The notes below the pieces were generated by a model. The model searched no databases. It saw only the letters and a list, made by a program, of their open reading frames with translations, and was not told where the DNA came from. Made by a program: the position numbers and the translations under genes. Shown piece after piece: positions 50,134-58,922 of a DNA stretch of 64,000 bases. The first letter of the stretch is position 1; every line of letters starts with the position of its first letter. Source of the DNA: Cyanobacteriota bacterium (GTDB lineage: Bacteria > Acidobacteriota > Vicinamibacteria > Vicinamibacterales > UBA2999); assembly GCA_019752015.1 (NCBI GenBank), contig JAIEMQ010000007.1, positions 123,443-187,442 of the forward strand. Direction: 5' to 3'.

Positions 50134-51237
50134 ATGCGATCCATGTTCCTGAAATCGGCGTTGATCCTCACCGTAGTACTGTCCTGGTCGGGCGTTCCGA
50201 AAGCGGAGCGGACCGATGCCGCCAACGGCACGAACCCCGCGTTCAAGACGATCGGCCCGCTGGCGTTCAGCCCCGACGGTGTCCTCTTTGCCGGCGACAC
50301 GCAGTCGGCGGCGATTTTCGCGCTCGACCTCGGCAAGGCCGCGACCGGCGGCGCGCCGGGCGCCAAGGCGATCGCCGCGTTCGATCAGAAAGTCGCGGCG
50401 CTGCTCGGCACCGACGTGCGCGAGATCGCGGTGACCGACCTCGCGGTGCATCCGAAGACGCGCAACGCCTTCGCGTCGGTGATGCGCGGCCAGGGCGCCA
50501 ACGCGCAGCCCGCGTTGTTGCGCATCGACGGCGCCGGCAAAATCGACGTCGTCGCCTTCGGCGACGTCAAGTACAGCAAGGTCGACCTGCCGAACGCGCC
50601 CGCGGCGGTGCCCGGCACGAACAACAACGCGCGCACCTCGTCGATCACCGACATGGCGTTCGTTGACGGCCGCCTCTATGTGGCGGGCCTGTCGAACGAA
50701 GAGTTCTCGTCGAAACTGCGCTCGGTGAGCTATCCGTTCAACACCGTCGACAACGGCACGAGCGTCGAGATCTATCACGGCAACCACGGCCAGTTCGAGA
50801 CGCGCTCGCCGGTCTACACGTTCGTGCCCTACAAGGTGAAGGGCGAGACCAACCTGATCGCCGGCTACCTGTGCACGCCGCTCGTGAAGTTCCCGGTCGG
50901 AAGCCTCAAGTCCGGCGCCAAGGTGAGGGGCACGACAATCGCCGAGCTCGGCAACCGCAACCGCCCGCTCGACATGATCGTGTACCAGAAGGGCGGCAAG
51001 GAATTCCTCCTGATGTCGAACAACAGCCGCGGCGTGATGAAGATCCCGACCGCCAACTTCGGCGACGCGTCGAGCATCACCAAACCGGTGACGACGGAAC
51101 GAGGCGGCGTCGGATACGAGACCGTCACCTCGATGCGCGGAGTGGAGCAGCTCGATCTGCTCGACGCCAACAACACCATCGTCCTCGCCCGCTCGGACGC
51201 CGGGGTTTTGAATCTCGATGTGGTAGCGTTACCCTAG
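50134..51237 (+). CDS. Exported beta-propeller-like hypothetical protein
   Basis: 367 residues from MRSMFLKSALILTVVLSW, with a GGAAGGAG ribosome site 8 bases upstream; the ORF start lies 6 codons earlier. A signal peptide is visible. The mature protein has repeated strand patterns such as GPLAFSPDGVLFAGDTQSAAIFALD, EIAVTDLAVHPKTRNAFASV and SSITDMAFVDGRLYVAGLSNEEF, which look like propeller blades, and 'MSNNSRGVMKIP' near the end. No catalytic motif. It is followed after 5 bases by a lipoprotein gene, suggesting one exported pair. Confidence 0.7.
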   Translation: MRSMFLKSALILTVVLSWSGVPKAERTDAANGTNPAFKTIGPLAFSPDGVLFAGDTQSAAIFALDLGKAATGGAPGAKAIAAFDQKVAALLGTDVREIAVTDLAVHPKTRNAFASVMRGQGANAQPALLRIDGAGKIDVVAFGDVKYSKVDLPNAPAAVPGTNNNARTSSITDMAFVDGRLYVAGLSNEEFSSKLRSVSYPFNTVDNGTSVEIYHGNHGQFETRSPVYTFVPYKVKGETNLIAGYLCTPLVKFPVGSLKSGAKVRGTTIAELGNRNRPLDMIVYQKGGKEFLLMSNNSRGVMKIPTANFGDASSITKPVTTERGGVGYETVTSMRGVEQLDLLDANNTIVLARSDAGVLNLDVVALP

Positions 51238-51242
51238 ATTTC

Positions 51243-52379
51243 GTGTTCATCTTGCCGTCAAAGAGCGCGGTCGTCGTGGCCGCGCTCTTTTTCTTTGCGG
51301 CGTGCTCATCCTCCTCGACCGGCGCCGGGACCGGGCAGCCGAGGATCGTGCTGAACGCCGACAAGCCGCGTCCGACCATCGACGTGGTCGACGTGCCGGC
51401 CAGTCAGCTGAGCGCCCTGCAGGGCACCGAATCCCGCGAAGCGTGGAATGCGGTGCTGAAGATTTCCGTCGGCCCCGATCAACCGGCCACCATCGGCACC
51501 TATCAGATCGGGGACGGCCGCATTGTGTTCGAGCCGATGTTTCCGCTCGATCACGGGCGGCAGTATCACGTCACGTATTCACCGCCAGGCGCGGCGCCGA
51601 TCACGTCGATCGTGTCGCTGCCGGCGAGGAACATGACGCCGGCGACCATGGTCACGCAGGTGTATCCGACGTCGGAGGTCGTCCCCGAAAACCAGCTGCG
51701 GCTGTACATTCACTTCTCCGCGCCGATGGGATCGAAGGGCGGCCTCAGCTACGTGCACCTGTTTGCGGATGACGGCGCCGAAGTCGTCGATCCGTTCCTG
51801 CCGCTCGACGCGGAATTCTTCAACGACGACCGCACGCGCTACACCGTGTTCTTCGATCCGGGCCGGCAGAAGCGCGGCATTGCGCCGATCGCCGACATGG
51901 GCCGATCGTTGACGGCAGGCAAGTCGTACACGCTGGTCGTCGATTCCGAGTGGCGCGACGGCAACGGGCTGCCGCTGACGCAGCAGTTCAAGCGCACCTT
52001 CAAGGTGGGACCGCCCGACGAGAAGCCGCTCGATCCGAAGACGTGGAAGGTGCTGGCGCCGGCCGCCGGCACCACCGGACCGCTGGCGGTCGCGTTTCCG
52101 GAGCCGCTCGATCACGGACTGTTGCTGCGCGCGCTGGGCGTGGTGTCCCCCGAGGGCAAGCCGCTACCCGGTGAGGTCGTGATCGGCGAGCAGGAACTGA
52201 CCTGGTCGTTCACGCCGAAGTCGCCCTGGGCTGCAGGCGCCTACAACATTGTCGCGTTCGCGATGCTCGAGGACCTGGCAGGCAATCGCATCGGGCGCGC
52301 TTTCGAAGTCGATCAGTTCGATCGCACAGATAAGAGCGGCGAGCCCGAAAAGACCTTCATCGCGTTCGTCGTGCGCTGA
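51243..52379 (+). CDS. Lipoprotein with Ig-like/SbsA-type domains
   Basis: 378 residues from a GTG that directly follows the propeller gene; a TTG three codons on is an alternative. The leader ends with a lipobox (LFFFAACSS), so Cys lipidation is expected. Three or so beta-sandwich modules follow, of the SbsA/Ig-like type often called 'Big_5' (NQLRLYIHFSAPMGSKGG, GPLAVAFPEPLDHGLLL, QELTWSFTPKSPWAAGAYNIVAF, EDLAGNRIG). Likely outer-membrane or periplasmic; role unknown. Confidence 0.75.
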   Translation: MFILPSKSAVVVAALFFFAACSSSSTGAGTGQPRIVLNADKPRPTIDVVDVPASQLSALQGTESREAWNAVLKISVGPDQPATIGTYQIGDGRIVFEPMFPLDHGRQYHVTYSPPGAAPITSIVSLPARNMTPATMVTQVYPTSEVVPENQLRLYIHFSAPMGSKGGLSYVHLFADDGAEVVDPFLPLDAEFFNDDRTRYTVFFDPGRQKRGIAPIADMGRSLTAGKSYTLVVDSEWRDGNGLPLTQQFKRTFKVGPPDEKPLDPKTWKVLAPAAGTTGPLAVAFPEPLDHGLLLRALGVVSPEGKPLPGEVVIGEQELTWSFTPKSPWAAGAYNIVAFAMLEDLAGNRIGRAFEVDQFDRTDKSGEPEKTFIAFVVR

Positions 52380-52386
52380 TCTCTCT

Positions 52387-52587
52387 ATCCACAGATTTCA
52401 CAGATTGCACAGATTGCCGAGGCCCCGCGCCGCCGGGCTTCGCCCGGCGCTACGCGGTGAACGACGAGACAGGATCGAGAGAGCATTGGCTCGCGTTCTG
52501 CTCTCTCGATCCTGTCTCGTCGTTTCACCGCGCGGCCGAAGGCCGTTCGCGGGGCCGCCTTCTGTGTAATCTGTGTAATCTGTGGAT
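52387..52587. repeat. 201-bp near-perfect hairpin (CACAGATT ends)
   Basis: Both ends start ATCCACAGATT with two to three further CACAGATT-type units and are inverted. The inner arms GAACGACGAGACAGGATCGAGAGAG and their complement pair almost base for base around a 17-base loop (52484-52500). Two small palindromes (CCGGGCTTCGCCCGG and CGGCCGAAGGCCG) sit unpaired within each arm. No ORF. It fills the whole gap between the lipoprotein gene and the convergent CxxCH-protein gene. Confidence 0.9.
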
Positions 52588-52590
52588 GAT

Positions 52591-53598
52591 CTAAGGCGTG
52601 AGCAACGCGAGCATTGCCCAACCAGTGGTTGAGATTCGCTGCGCGTAGCTCTCTTGATTCGCCGGCCTCGTCGTTTCTGGCCAGCTGCCGTCGGGACGCT
52701 GTTGCGAGACGATGAACTTCTTGCCGTTCGCGATCGCTTCCTTCAGTTCTTCCGGACGATACGCCGATCGCGCGAGTCGCGGCTCGGCGACGAGCGAGCT
52801 CAGCGCGAGTACCGCCAACGCGGTATCGAACACCTGTGGAGCAGCGGTGACGTACGGTCCCCATCCACCCGTCGGTGCCTGCCCGGTGCGAAGAATGCTC
52901 AAGGACGTGCGGCGCAGGTTTTCCGCCATCACGTCGCCTGACAACTCGAGTGCGAGGATCGTCCCTGACGCATCGAGCACGTTCTCGGGGGTGCCGCTGC
53001 GGATCCACCGGTCCGCCTGCACGATCGTGAAGTTGTCGGGCTGCATGCCGGATGCGATAAGCGACGTGCGCGCGGACCACGTGGCGATCAGCGTGCCGTA
53101 CGTTGCGGGCGAGCCGAGGCTCTGCGAGTTATCGAGCTCCCATGAACCGTCGGGCTTCTGCTCGGCGACGAGCAGCTTTGCCGCCGCCTCGAGATCGGTC
53201 GATGCCGCCTTGCCGTGACGCTCGGCAACGGCGAGCGCGCTGGCGAATTGAATCTTGGCGAGCGTCTTGTCGTCGAAGCCGCTCGGCGCCTTGTTCTGAT
53301 CCCACTTCGCCGGCTGCTTGAGGAACGTCAGCGTGTCGTCGAGCGACGTGCCGATGTCGTAGCCCTTCGATGCGGCGATCAAGAGCGCGCGCGTTGCGTC
53401 GCCGTTGTTATGGCAGGAATAACAGGGATGCTCGGCCTTCCACTTCGGGACCTCGACCTTGAGGTAGTCGACGCCTTTGGCAATCGCGACCGCGTTCGGA
53501 TCGGCCTTGTCGATGGCGGTGGCTTCTTTCTTGAGCTGAGCGGAGATGCCGATTGAGAGGATTAGCAGGAATGTCGTGAATGACAGCAGTGCGCGCAC
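52591..53598 (-). CDS. Exported squalene-cyclase-like repeat protein with a CxxCH motif
   Basis: 335 residues with a signal peptide (MRALLSFTTFLLILSIGISAQ). Near residue 60 is HPCYSCHNNGD, a c-type haem attachment motif. The remainder is an alpha/alpha toroid with prenyltransferase/squalene-cyclase repeats: LLVAEQKPDGSWEL, SILRTGQAPTGGWGPY and KFIVSQQRPDGSWPE (QxxDGSW type). The catalytic Asp-rich DxDD box of true cyclases is not seen. A haem-bearing periplasmic binding protein is plausible; enzymatic function is not supported. Confidence 0.75.
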   Translation of the reverse strand: MRALLSFTTFLLILSIGISAQLKKEATAIDKADPNAVAIAKGVDYLKVEVPKWKAEHPCYSCHNNGDATRALLIAASKGYDIGTSLDDTLTFLKQPAKWDQNKAPSGFDDKTLAKIQFASALAVAERHGKAASTDLEAAAKLLVAEQKPDGSWELDNSQSLGSPATYGTLIATWSARTSLIASGMQPDNFTIVQADRWIRSGTPENVLDASGTILALELSGDVMAENLRRTSLSILRTGQAPTGGWGPYVTAAPQVFDTALAVLALSSLVAEPRLARSAYRPEELKEAIANGKKFIVSQQRPDGSWPETTRPANQESYAQRISTTGWAMLALLTP

Positions 53599-53629
53599 AG
53601 CACTATTTTACCTTCGCGCGGCGCCCGCG

Positions 53630-53983
53630 CTACGTCAACGCGCTGACGATGCCGGCGACGGCGGCGGCCTGGCCGACCCAGAACACGAACGCCCATTTGA
53701 TCAACTCGCGATGCTGGGCCTCGGTGCGGACCCTGGCATCGGCGAAGCGATCCGACATCTCGACGCGCAGGTCCGCGATGTCTTTGGCGACCGACAGTCG
53801 TGTCGCGGCGTCCTGCTCGATCATTTCACCGCGCAGGTCCGCGATGTCTTTCGCAACCGACTGGCGCGTTGCGGTGTCCTGTTCGATCATCGTGACGCGG
53901 AGATCGCCGATTTCCTCAGACAGACGCCGCTCGAAGCGGTCGGCCGCCGTGGCCAGCAACTGATCATGCTCGCGATCGGCCAT
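53630..53983 (-). CDS. Small coiled-coil membrane protein with duplicated repeat
   Basis: 117 residues from MADREHDQLLATA, preceded by a GGAGAG ribosome site; the longer ORF start is less well placed. The middle is a coiled coil made of two copies of a 22-residue unit (IEQDTATRQSVAKDIADLRGEM and IEQDAATRLSVAKDIADLRVEM), followed by one C-terminal membrane helix (WAFVFWVGQAAAVAGIVSAL). The layout recalls DUF1640/CCDC90-like proteins. Function unknown. Confidence 0.65.
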   Translation of the reverse strand: MADREHDQLLATAADRFERRLSEEIGDLRVTMIEQDTATRQSVAKDIADLRGEMIEQDAATRLSVAKDIADLRVEMSDRFADARVRTEAQHRELIKWAFVFWVGQAAAVAGIVSALT

Positions 53984-54114
53984 CGGACTCTCCAGGGCAA
54001 TGCGGGGTGACATAACCTTCCACTGACGACGACGGTCTCATCGTCGGAGCGTTTGCGCAAGCCTTTTTTCGCTCGACGCGGGCGATGCGAGCGATGTTGC
54101 AAAAACTGCGACGT

Positions 54115-55539
54115 CTACCAGATTCCTGCCTTGCCTTGTACCGACGCGATCAGCTTCGCGGGGTCATAGCCGATGCCTTGCTTGAACACCGTCTCGACCC
54201 TGCGGATGTCGGCGATGTTCGCTGCCGGGTTGCCGTTGATCACGACGAGGTCGGCCTGCTTCATCACGGCAATGCTGCCGACGGTCTTGTCGCGCCTGAG
54301 ATACTTCGCGCCGTTCAGCGTCGAGATCGAGATCGCCTCGAGCGGCGTAAAGCCGGCATCGACCAGCAACTCGACCTGCCGCTGATTCGCGAAGCCGGGA
54401 ATCACGCCGCCGCCGCCGGTCGGATCGGTGCCGGCGATCAGCAACCCGCCGGCCTTCGCGAACGCGCGCTCGAGCGCCATCCCCTTCGGGAACAGCGTCG
54501 TGTAGATCGATTCCTGGTTCTGCGCCGTACGCGCGTAGTTCTGATCGAATTGCTCTTTCAGCTGCGGCGTCAGCACTTCGATGCCCGGCGGCCTGGGGCG
54601 GCCGGGCGTGAAGGTCTCGAACACCGTGAGCGTCGACGTGATCGCGACATGTTTTTCGATCAGCAGCTCGACGAGATTCCTGAACGGCGCGCCGTTCTCG
54701 TCGAGCGCGGCGATCGTCTTCTGTCCGACGCCCTGGCCGGGACACTCGTCGGGCTGTTTGTCGGCGACGAAGTCGGTGGCGGCGAAAAATCCGTGCTCGA
54801 GATTGTCGATGCCGAGATTCGCGGCCTCGGTGTACGTCACCGAGCAGAGGTGGCCGGTGACCTTGATGCCGCGGCGATGCGCTTCGTTGATCGCGGCGGC
54901 GAGCTCGCCGCGCGTGATCTGCATGTAGGTCTTGAGCGACGTGGCGCCCTCGTCGGTCCAGTATTGAACCTGCCTGCGCGCGTCTTCCGGTCCCTTCAGC
55001 GTGCGCATCTGGATGAACGTGTTCGGGCCATTCAGATACGGCGCCGTCGCATCGATTGCCGGGCCGGGCTTCTGACCCGCGTCGACGAGCCGCATCATGT
55101 TCAGGTCCATGAACCCGTTCACATTGCCGCCCGTCCTCATCGTCGTCACGCCGCCGGAGAGATACAGACGCGAGAACGACTCGCCGAGCTGTCCGTAGAC
55201 GCCCGGGCCGTTCGGGTAATAGAGGTGCTCGTGCACCATCACGAGGCCGGGGATCACGCTCTTGCCGGTGAGATCGATCGTCCGCGCGCCGGCGGGAACG
55301 CCGGTGCTCGCTGAACTGCCGATCGCCGAGATGATGCCGTTGTTGAGAATCAGCGTCTGATTCTCACGCGGCGCCGCGCCGGTGCCATCGATCACACGAG
55401 CGTGCGTGAGCGCGATGACCGGCGCGTCGACGGACACGTAAGCGCGGACCGCGTTCGACAATGCCGGGCGCTGTTGCGCCGAGACGGCCGCGGCGGCGAG
55501 CGTCGACGCCGCGAACGCGACTCTCAGTGATCGAGTCAT
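54115..55539 (-). CDS. Exported metal-dependent amidohydrolase (paralogue C)
   Basis: About 474 residues from MTRSLRVAFAASTLAAAAVSAQ; the ORF extension is antisense to other genes. Metal ligands: LVMVHEHLY, Lys in TSLKTYMQI, His in KVTGHLCS, His in NLEHGFF and Asp in IAGTDPTG. It is longer than the other amidohydrolases in the window because of an insertion after the second His (region with DECPGQGVG). The start overlaps the vapC stop by 4 bases (ATGA), so it is co-translated with a toxin gene, an unusual pairing. Confidence 0.87.
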   Translation of the reverse strand: MTRSLRVAFAASTLAAAAVSAQQRPALSNAVRAYVSVDAPVIALTHARVIDGTGAAPRENQTLILNNGIISAIGSSASTGVPAGARTIDLTGKSVIPGLVMVHEHLYYPNGPGVYGQLGESFSRLYLSGGVTTMRTGGNVNGFMDLNMMRLVDAGQKPGPAIDATAPYLNGPNTFIQMRTLKGPEDARRQVQYWTDEGATSLKTYMQITRGELAAAINEAHRRGIKVTGHLCSVTYTEAANLGIDNLEHGFFAATDFVADKQPDECPGQGVGQKTIAALDENGAPFRNLVELLIEKHVAITSTLTVFETFTPGRPRPPGIEVLTPQLKEQFDQNYARTAQNQESIYTTLFPKGMALERAFAKAGGLLIAGTDPTGGGGVIPGFANQRQVELLVDAGFTPLEAISISTLNGAKYLRRDKTVGSIAVMKQADLVVINGNPAANIADIRRVETVFKQGIGYDPAKLIASVQGKAGIW

Positions 55540-55949
55540 ACCGGAAGCCCCAGTTCCTGCGCCGCCTGGCGCTGGGTGCGATCCATCGTCATGAAGCGCT
55601 CGACCGGTTCGTCCGCGTGGAACCACAAGGCCGTTCGCAGGTGCGCGAGATCGAGCGACCGCGGCGTCGCGATCGCCGGCACCAGGTTCGACGCGCACAA
55701 GTCGAGGGTCAGGTCCCTCAACATGAACCGATCGCGATCGGCGTCGAGCCGGTCGATGCAGGTCTGGTAGTGCGCCGCCGAGAGCACGCCGTCGCGCGCG
55801 AGGCGAACCAGGTTGCGCTTGGACTCGAGGACCAGCAGGACGCTCGACAGCAATTCCGCCCCGTCGGTTGCTGCGGAGATCTGTTCCGAGCCTTCCTCAC
55901 CCAGCAGCACGCACAGGTACGCCGACGTGTCGACGTACAACCGCGTCAC
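55536..55949 (-). CDS. VapC-like PIN-domain ribonuclease toxin
   Basis: 137 residues of the PIN fold with its acidic residues: YVDTSAYLCVLLGE at the N-terminus, the Glu in LLVLESKRNLVRLA, the Asp in TPRSLDLAHLRTAL and the C-terminal RFMTMDRTQRQAAQELG. These bind the Mg ions for RNA cleavage. The gene overlaps the antitoxin upstream and the amidohydrolase downstream, both by 4 bases. Target RNA unknown. Confidence 0.87.
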   Translation of the reverse strand: MTRLYVDTSAYLCVLLGEEGSEQISAATDGAELLSSVLLVLESKRNLVRLARDGVLSAAHYQTCIDRLDADRDRFMLRDLTLDLCASNLVPAIATPRSLDLAHLRTALWFHADEPVERFMTMDRTQRQAAQELGLPV

Positions 55950-56188
55950 CGGTCGCCTCGATCGTCGAGCAGGATCTTCAGATAACGCCCCCTGGAGCCG
56001 CGCGAGATGGCGGGCGTGAGACGCGTCAGGCGGCCGCCGCGATGCACAGACGGCGGCCGGGCCGGGCCGAGCTGGGCGACCGGCTCGTTATGACGCGTGA
56101 CCAGGATGGTCCGGCCGCTCTCGGCTGCGGCAACCGCCGCGGAAAGACCTGCTTTCAGGTCCTGAATAGAGATCCTTTTCATGACCAT
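55946..56188 (-). CDS. Phd/YefM-like antitoxin partner of VapC
   Basis: 80 residues (78 if the second ATG is used). It has the Phd/YefM fold: MKRISIQDLKAGLSAAVAAAESGRTILVTRHNEPVAQLGP, followed by an Arg-rich tail that presumably wraps the toxin. It overlaps vapC by an ATGA junction. Antitoxins of this type bind their own promoter; the upstream 36 bases are AT-rich (attttgatacaatt) against a GC-rich background and would be the operator site. Confidence 0.85.
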   Translation of the reverse strand: MVMKRISIQDLKAGLSAAVAAAESGRTILVTRHNEPVAQLGPARPPSVHRGGRLTRLTPAISRGSRGRYLKILLDDRGDR

Positions 56189-56224
56189 AATTGTATCAAA
56201 ATATAACCTTCAACCGCGCCCGTC

Positions 56225-57586
56225 TCAACCGGCGATCCGGTACAACGCCCCCGCGGTCCTGATCATCAGGCTGTTGCGATGGATCGCAGGCGATGCCATC
56301 GTGAATTCGTCGAGCACGTTTTGTCCGACGACCTTGAACTCAGGTCCCGCCTGGATCACGTAGGTCGTGCCGTCTTCGCTCATCGCGAAGATCCTGTCGT
56401 TGTACGCCCATGGCGATGCGGTAAAGCCGCTCGCGGTCGGATCGAGACGTACTTTGGTGTAGATCTCCTTGCCGGTTGCGGCATCGTGACAGGTGAAGAA
56501 GCCGCGATCGAACAGCGTGTAGAAGCGCCCGCCGTAAACGATCGGCGACACGTTGTACGTGCCGCCCTGCGGCAGCGACCACGCGATCGATCCGTTCGAT
56601 GTTTCTCCGGCCTTCAGCGAAATGTCGCCGCTGCCGCCGGCGCGAATCGCGTAGACGGGGCGCGTCGGATCGCCGACGTAGCCCGACGACGCATAGAGCA
56701 GATCGCCGGCCGCAAACGGCGTGGGAATGACGTGCGTTGATGAGGGACCGAGGTGCCACAGCGGCTTGCCGTCCAGCGCGTACGAGCGAATCGCGCTCGT
56801 GCCGTTGGTGATGATTTCGGTGCGCGACGCATTCCGCCACACGAACGGCGTTGACCAGTTCGTTTCCTTCGGACGCTCAACCGTCCAGATCGTCTTGCCG
56901 GTCGCCGCGTCGATGGCGATCAGTGCCGCTGCGCTCTCGTTGTCGTTGGTGTAATACAACCGGCCGTCATGCAGCGCCGGCGACGCGCCGGTGCCCCAGC
57001 CGTTGCGCGTCGGGTTCGCATCGAGTCTCTTCGACCACACCGGGTTGCCGTTGAAATCAAATGCGAAGATGCCGACGTTGCCGAACGCCGCATACACACG
57101 CGTGCCGTCGGTGACGGGCGTCTCCGACGCGAAGGTGTTTTTCAAGTGCCGCGCGCCGGGAGGGAAGCCGCGGTGTACTTCGCGCTCCCACGCGATCCTG
57201 CCGCCGCCGAAATCGATCGCGTAGACCATGTAGCGGTGATCGATCGCCGGCGCCGGTCTTTCTCCTTGCAGATACAAGCCGCGCTTCGGGGTTTCGATCT
57301 CGCCGACGGGAATCACCGACGTCACGAAAATCCGATCGCCCCAGGCAATCGGCGACGACCAGCCCTGGCCGGGAATGGCCGTCTTCCATTTCACGTTCTG
57401 AGTGGTGCTCCACGTGTCGGGAAGATTGGCGCCTTCAGCGAGTCCCGCCGCGCCCGGTCCGCGAAACTGCGGCCACCCTTCGACTCGATTCGCGCCGCTC
57501 TGTTGATCGGCGCGAATCTCGCTCAGGGCAAGCTGTCCACTCGCGATGAGTGCAACGACGACGAGGCTATTCCGGGAGATCTTCAC
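56225..57586 (-). CDS. Exported PQQ-like beta-propeller protein
   Basis: 453 residues with an N-terminal leader (MKISRNSLVVVALIASGQLAL). Quinoprotein-type blades repeat through the protein: WPQFRGPGAAGLAEG at the start, then VKWKTAIPGQGWSSPIAWGDRIFVTS, YMVYAIDFGGGRIAWEREV, GTGASPALHDGRLYYT and ALIAIDAATGKTIWTVERP. This is the PQQ_2 family common in Acidobacteria and Planctomycetes; the residues that hold PQQ in dehydrogenases are not evident. It overlaps the MFS gene by 20 bases. Confidence 0.85.
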   Translation of the reverse strand: MKISRNSLVVVALIASGQLALSEIRADQQSGANRVEGWPQFRGPGAAGLAEGANLPDTWSTTQNVKWKTAIPGQGWSSPIAWGDRIFVTSVIPVGEIETPKRGLYLQGERPAPAIDHRYMVYAIDFGGGRIAWEREVHRGFPPGARHLKNTFASETPVTDGTRVYAAFGNVGIFAFDFNGNPVWSKRLDANPTRNGWGTGASPALHDGRLYYTNDNESAAALIAIDAATGKTIWTVERPKETNWSTPFVWRNASRTEIITNGTSAIRSYALDGKPLWHLGPSSTHVIPTPFAAGDLLYASSGYVGDPTRPVYAIRAGGSGDISLKAGETSNGSIAWSLPQGGTYNVSPIVYGGRFYTLFDRGFFTCHDAATGKEIYTKVRLDPTASGFTASPWAYNDRIFAMSEDGTTYVIQAGPEFKVVGQNVLDEFTMASPAIHRNSLMIRTAGALYRIAG

Positions 57587-58889
57587 CTTGGGGTTCGGGC
57601 AAGAAGAAGCTGCAAACGAGACCCAGTGCGTAGACGGACGTGCCCACGATCGTTGCCGCCACTGCGAGACGCAATGGCGGCGTGGCGCCAGGCACGTAGT
57701 TGGTGAGCGTCGTCGTCACGAACGCGAAGCCGGTGCCGAGCATGCGGCCGCCGATATTCGCAGCGAAGCCTTCACCCGTGCCGCGCAGGTGCGTGGGATA
57801 CACGCGCGGTAGATAGTTGCCCCAGAAACTCAGCTGGCCGACGGTGAACACGCCGGCGAAGAACATGCCCCACCTGGTCAGCTCGAGGCTGTGCGTGGGT
57901 CCGTAGTAGAACACGAGCGGCATCACGATCAAGCCGGGGATCTGGAACACGCGAATCAACTGGCGCCGCGACACGATCCACAGCGCGAGGATCGCGAGCA
58001 GGAACCGCCCGGCGAGGCCGCCGAATTCCTGGTAGGCCTGCACCTGGCTCGCGGTCTGTTGAATCTGCGGCTGGGGCAGCGTGCGCACTTCCTCGATGCC
58101 GGGGACAATGCGCGGCATCTGCTGGATGGCGCCGAACGCCGCGCCATACGCAAACGCAAACATCAACGTCGTCACGATCGTCGTGCGGCGCAACTCCGGC
58201 GTGAACAACTCGGCGATCGACGGACGGCGTAACGTGCCGGCGGCTTTTTTCTGCTGCCACGCGGGCGACTCGGGGAGGAACGGACGGATCAGGATCAACG
58301 GCAGCGCCGGAATGACGCCGGAGATCAACGTGTAGCGCCACGGTGCGTGACTGCCGGCGATCGCCGGGAATGAGGGACCGTAGGTGACGGCAATGTAATA
58401 CGCGCCCGTCACCATCAATCCGCCGATCGACGAGAACGCCTGCGTGTAGCCGAGCGCCTTCTCGCGCTGCTTCGCATCGGGGAAGATCTCCGCGATCCAC
58501 GCGACCGCCGCGACGAACTCGACGAACACGCCGATGTAGGTCGTGGAGCGCAGCACCAGCAGCATGTAGATGTTGGTGGAAAAGCCAGCCGCCATTGCGG
58601 AGAACGCATAGAGCAGGATGCTGTAGACCAGGACGCGCCGCCGGCCGAATCGATCGGTCAGGTAACCGCCGACCAGGCCGAAGGCGCCGCCGACGAGCGC
58701 CGGGATCCAGAAGAACATCCCGACCCAGTAATTGAAGGCGGGCGTGCCGGGCTTGTTGCCGGTGAGCTCGCCGATGGCCGGCCCGACGACGAGCGGGGCC
58801 ATCAGGATTTCGTAGATGTCGAAGGCGAAGCCGAGAGCGGCAATGGCGCAGATCAGCCATTGCAGGGGAGTCAAACGCGACGCGGTCAT
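57567..58889 (-). CDS. MFS transporter, sugar/organic-acid permease-like
   Basis: 440 residues with twelve predicted helices. The MFS motif A is GGYLTDRFGRRRVLVYS and the second half has WGNYLPRVYPTHLRGTGEGFAANIGGR, a pattern of the metabolite/H+ symporter group. A short acidic tail (PEPQGEDLPE) ends the protein. Substrate unknown. It shares 20 bases with the PQQ-like propeller gene downstream, so they are coupled. Confidence 0.87.
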   Translation of the reverse strand: MTASRLTPLQWLICAIAALGFAFDIYEILMAPLVVGPAIGELTGNKPGTPAFNYWVGMFFWIPALVGGAFGLVGGYLTDRFGRRRVLVYSILLYAFSAMAAGFSTNIYMLLVLRSTTYIGVFVEFVAAVAWIAEIFPDAKQREKALGYTQAFSSIGGLMVTGAYYIAVTYGPSFPAIAGSHAPWRYTLISGVIPALPLILIRPFLPESPAWQQKKAAGTLRRPSIAELFTPELRRTTIVTTLMFAFAYGAAFGAIQQMPRIVPGIEEVRTLPQPQIQQTASQVQAYQEFGGLAGRFLLAILALWIVSRRQLIRVFQIPGLIVMPLVFYYGPTHSLELTRWGMFFAGVFTVGQLSFWGNYLPRVYPTHLRGTGEGFAANIGGRMLGTGFAFVTTTLTNYVPGATPPLRLAVAATIVGTSVYALGLVCSFFLPEPQGEDLPE

Positions 58890-58922
58890 GAGTGGCCAAA
58901 GTATAGCCGCACGACCGATTGT

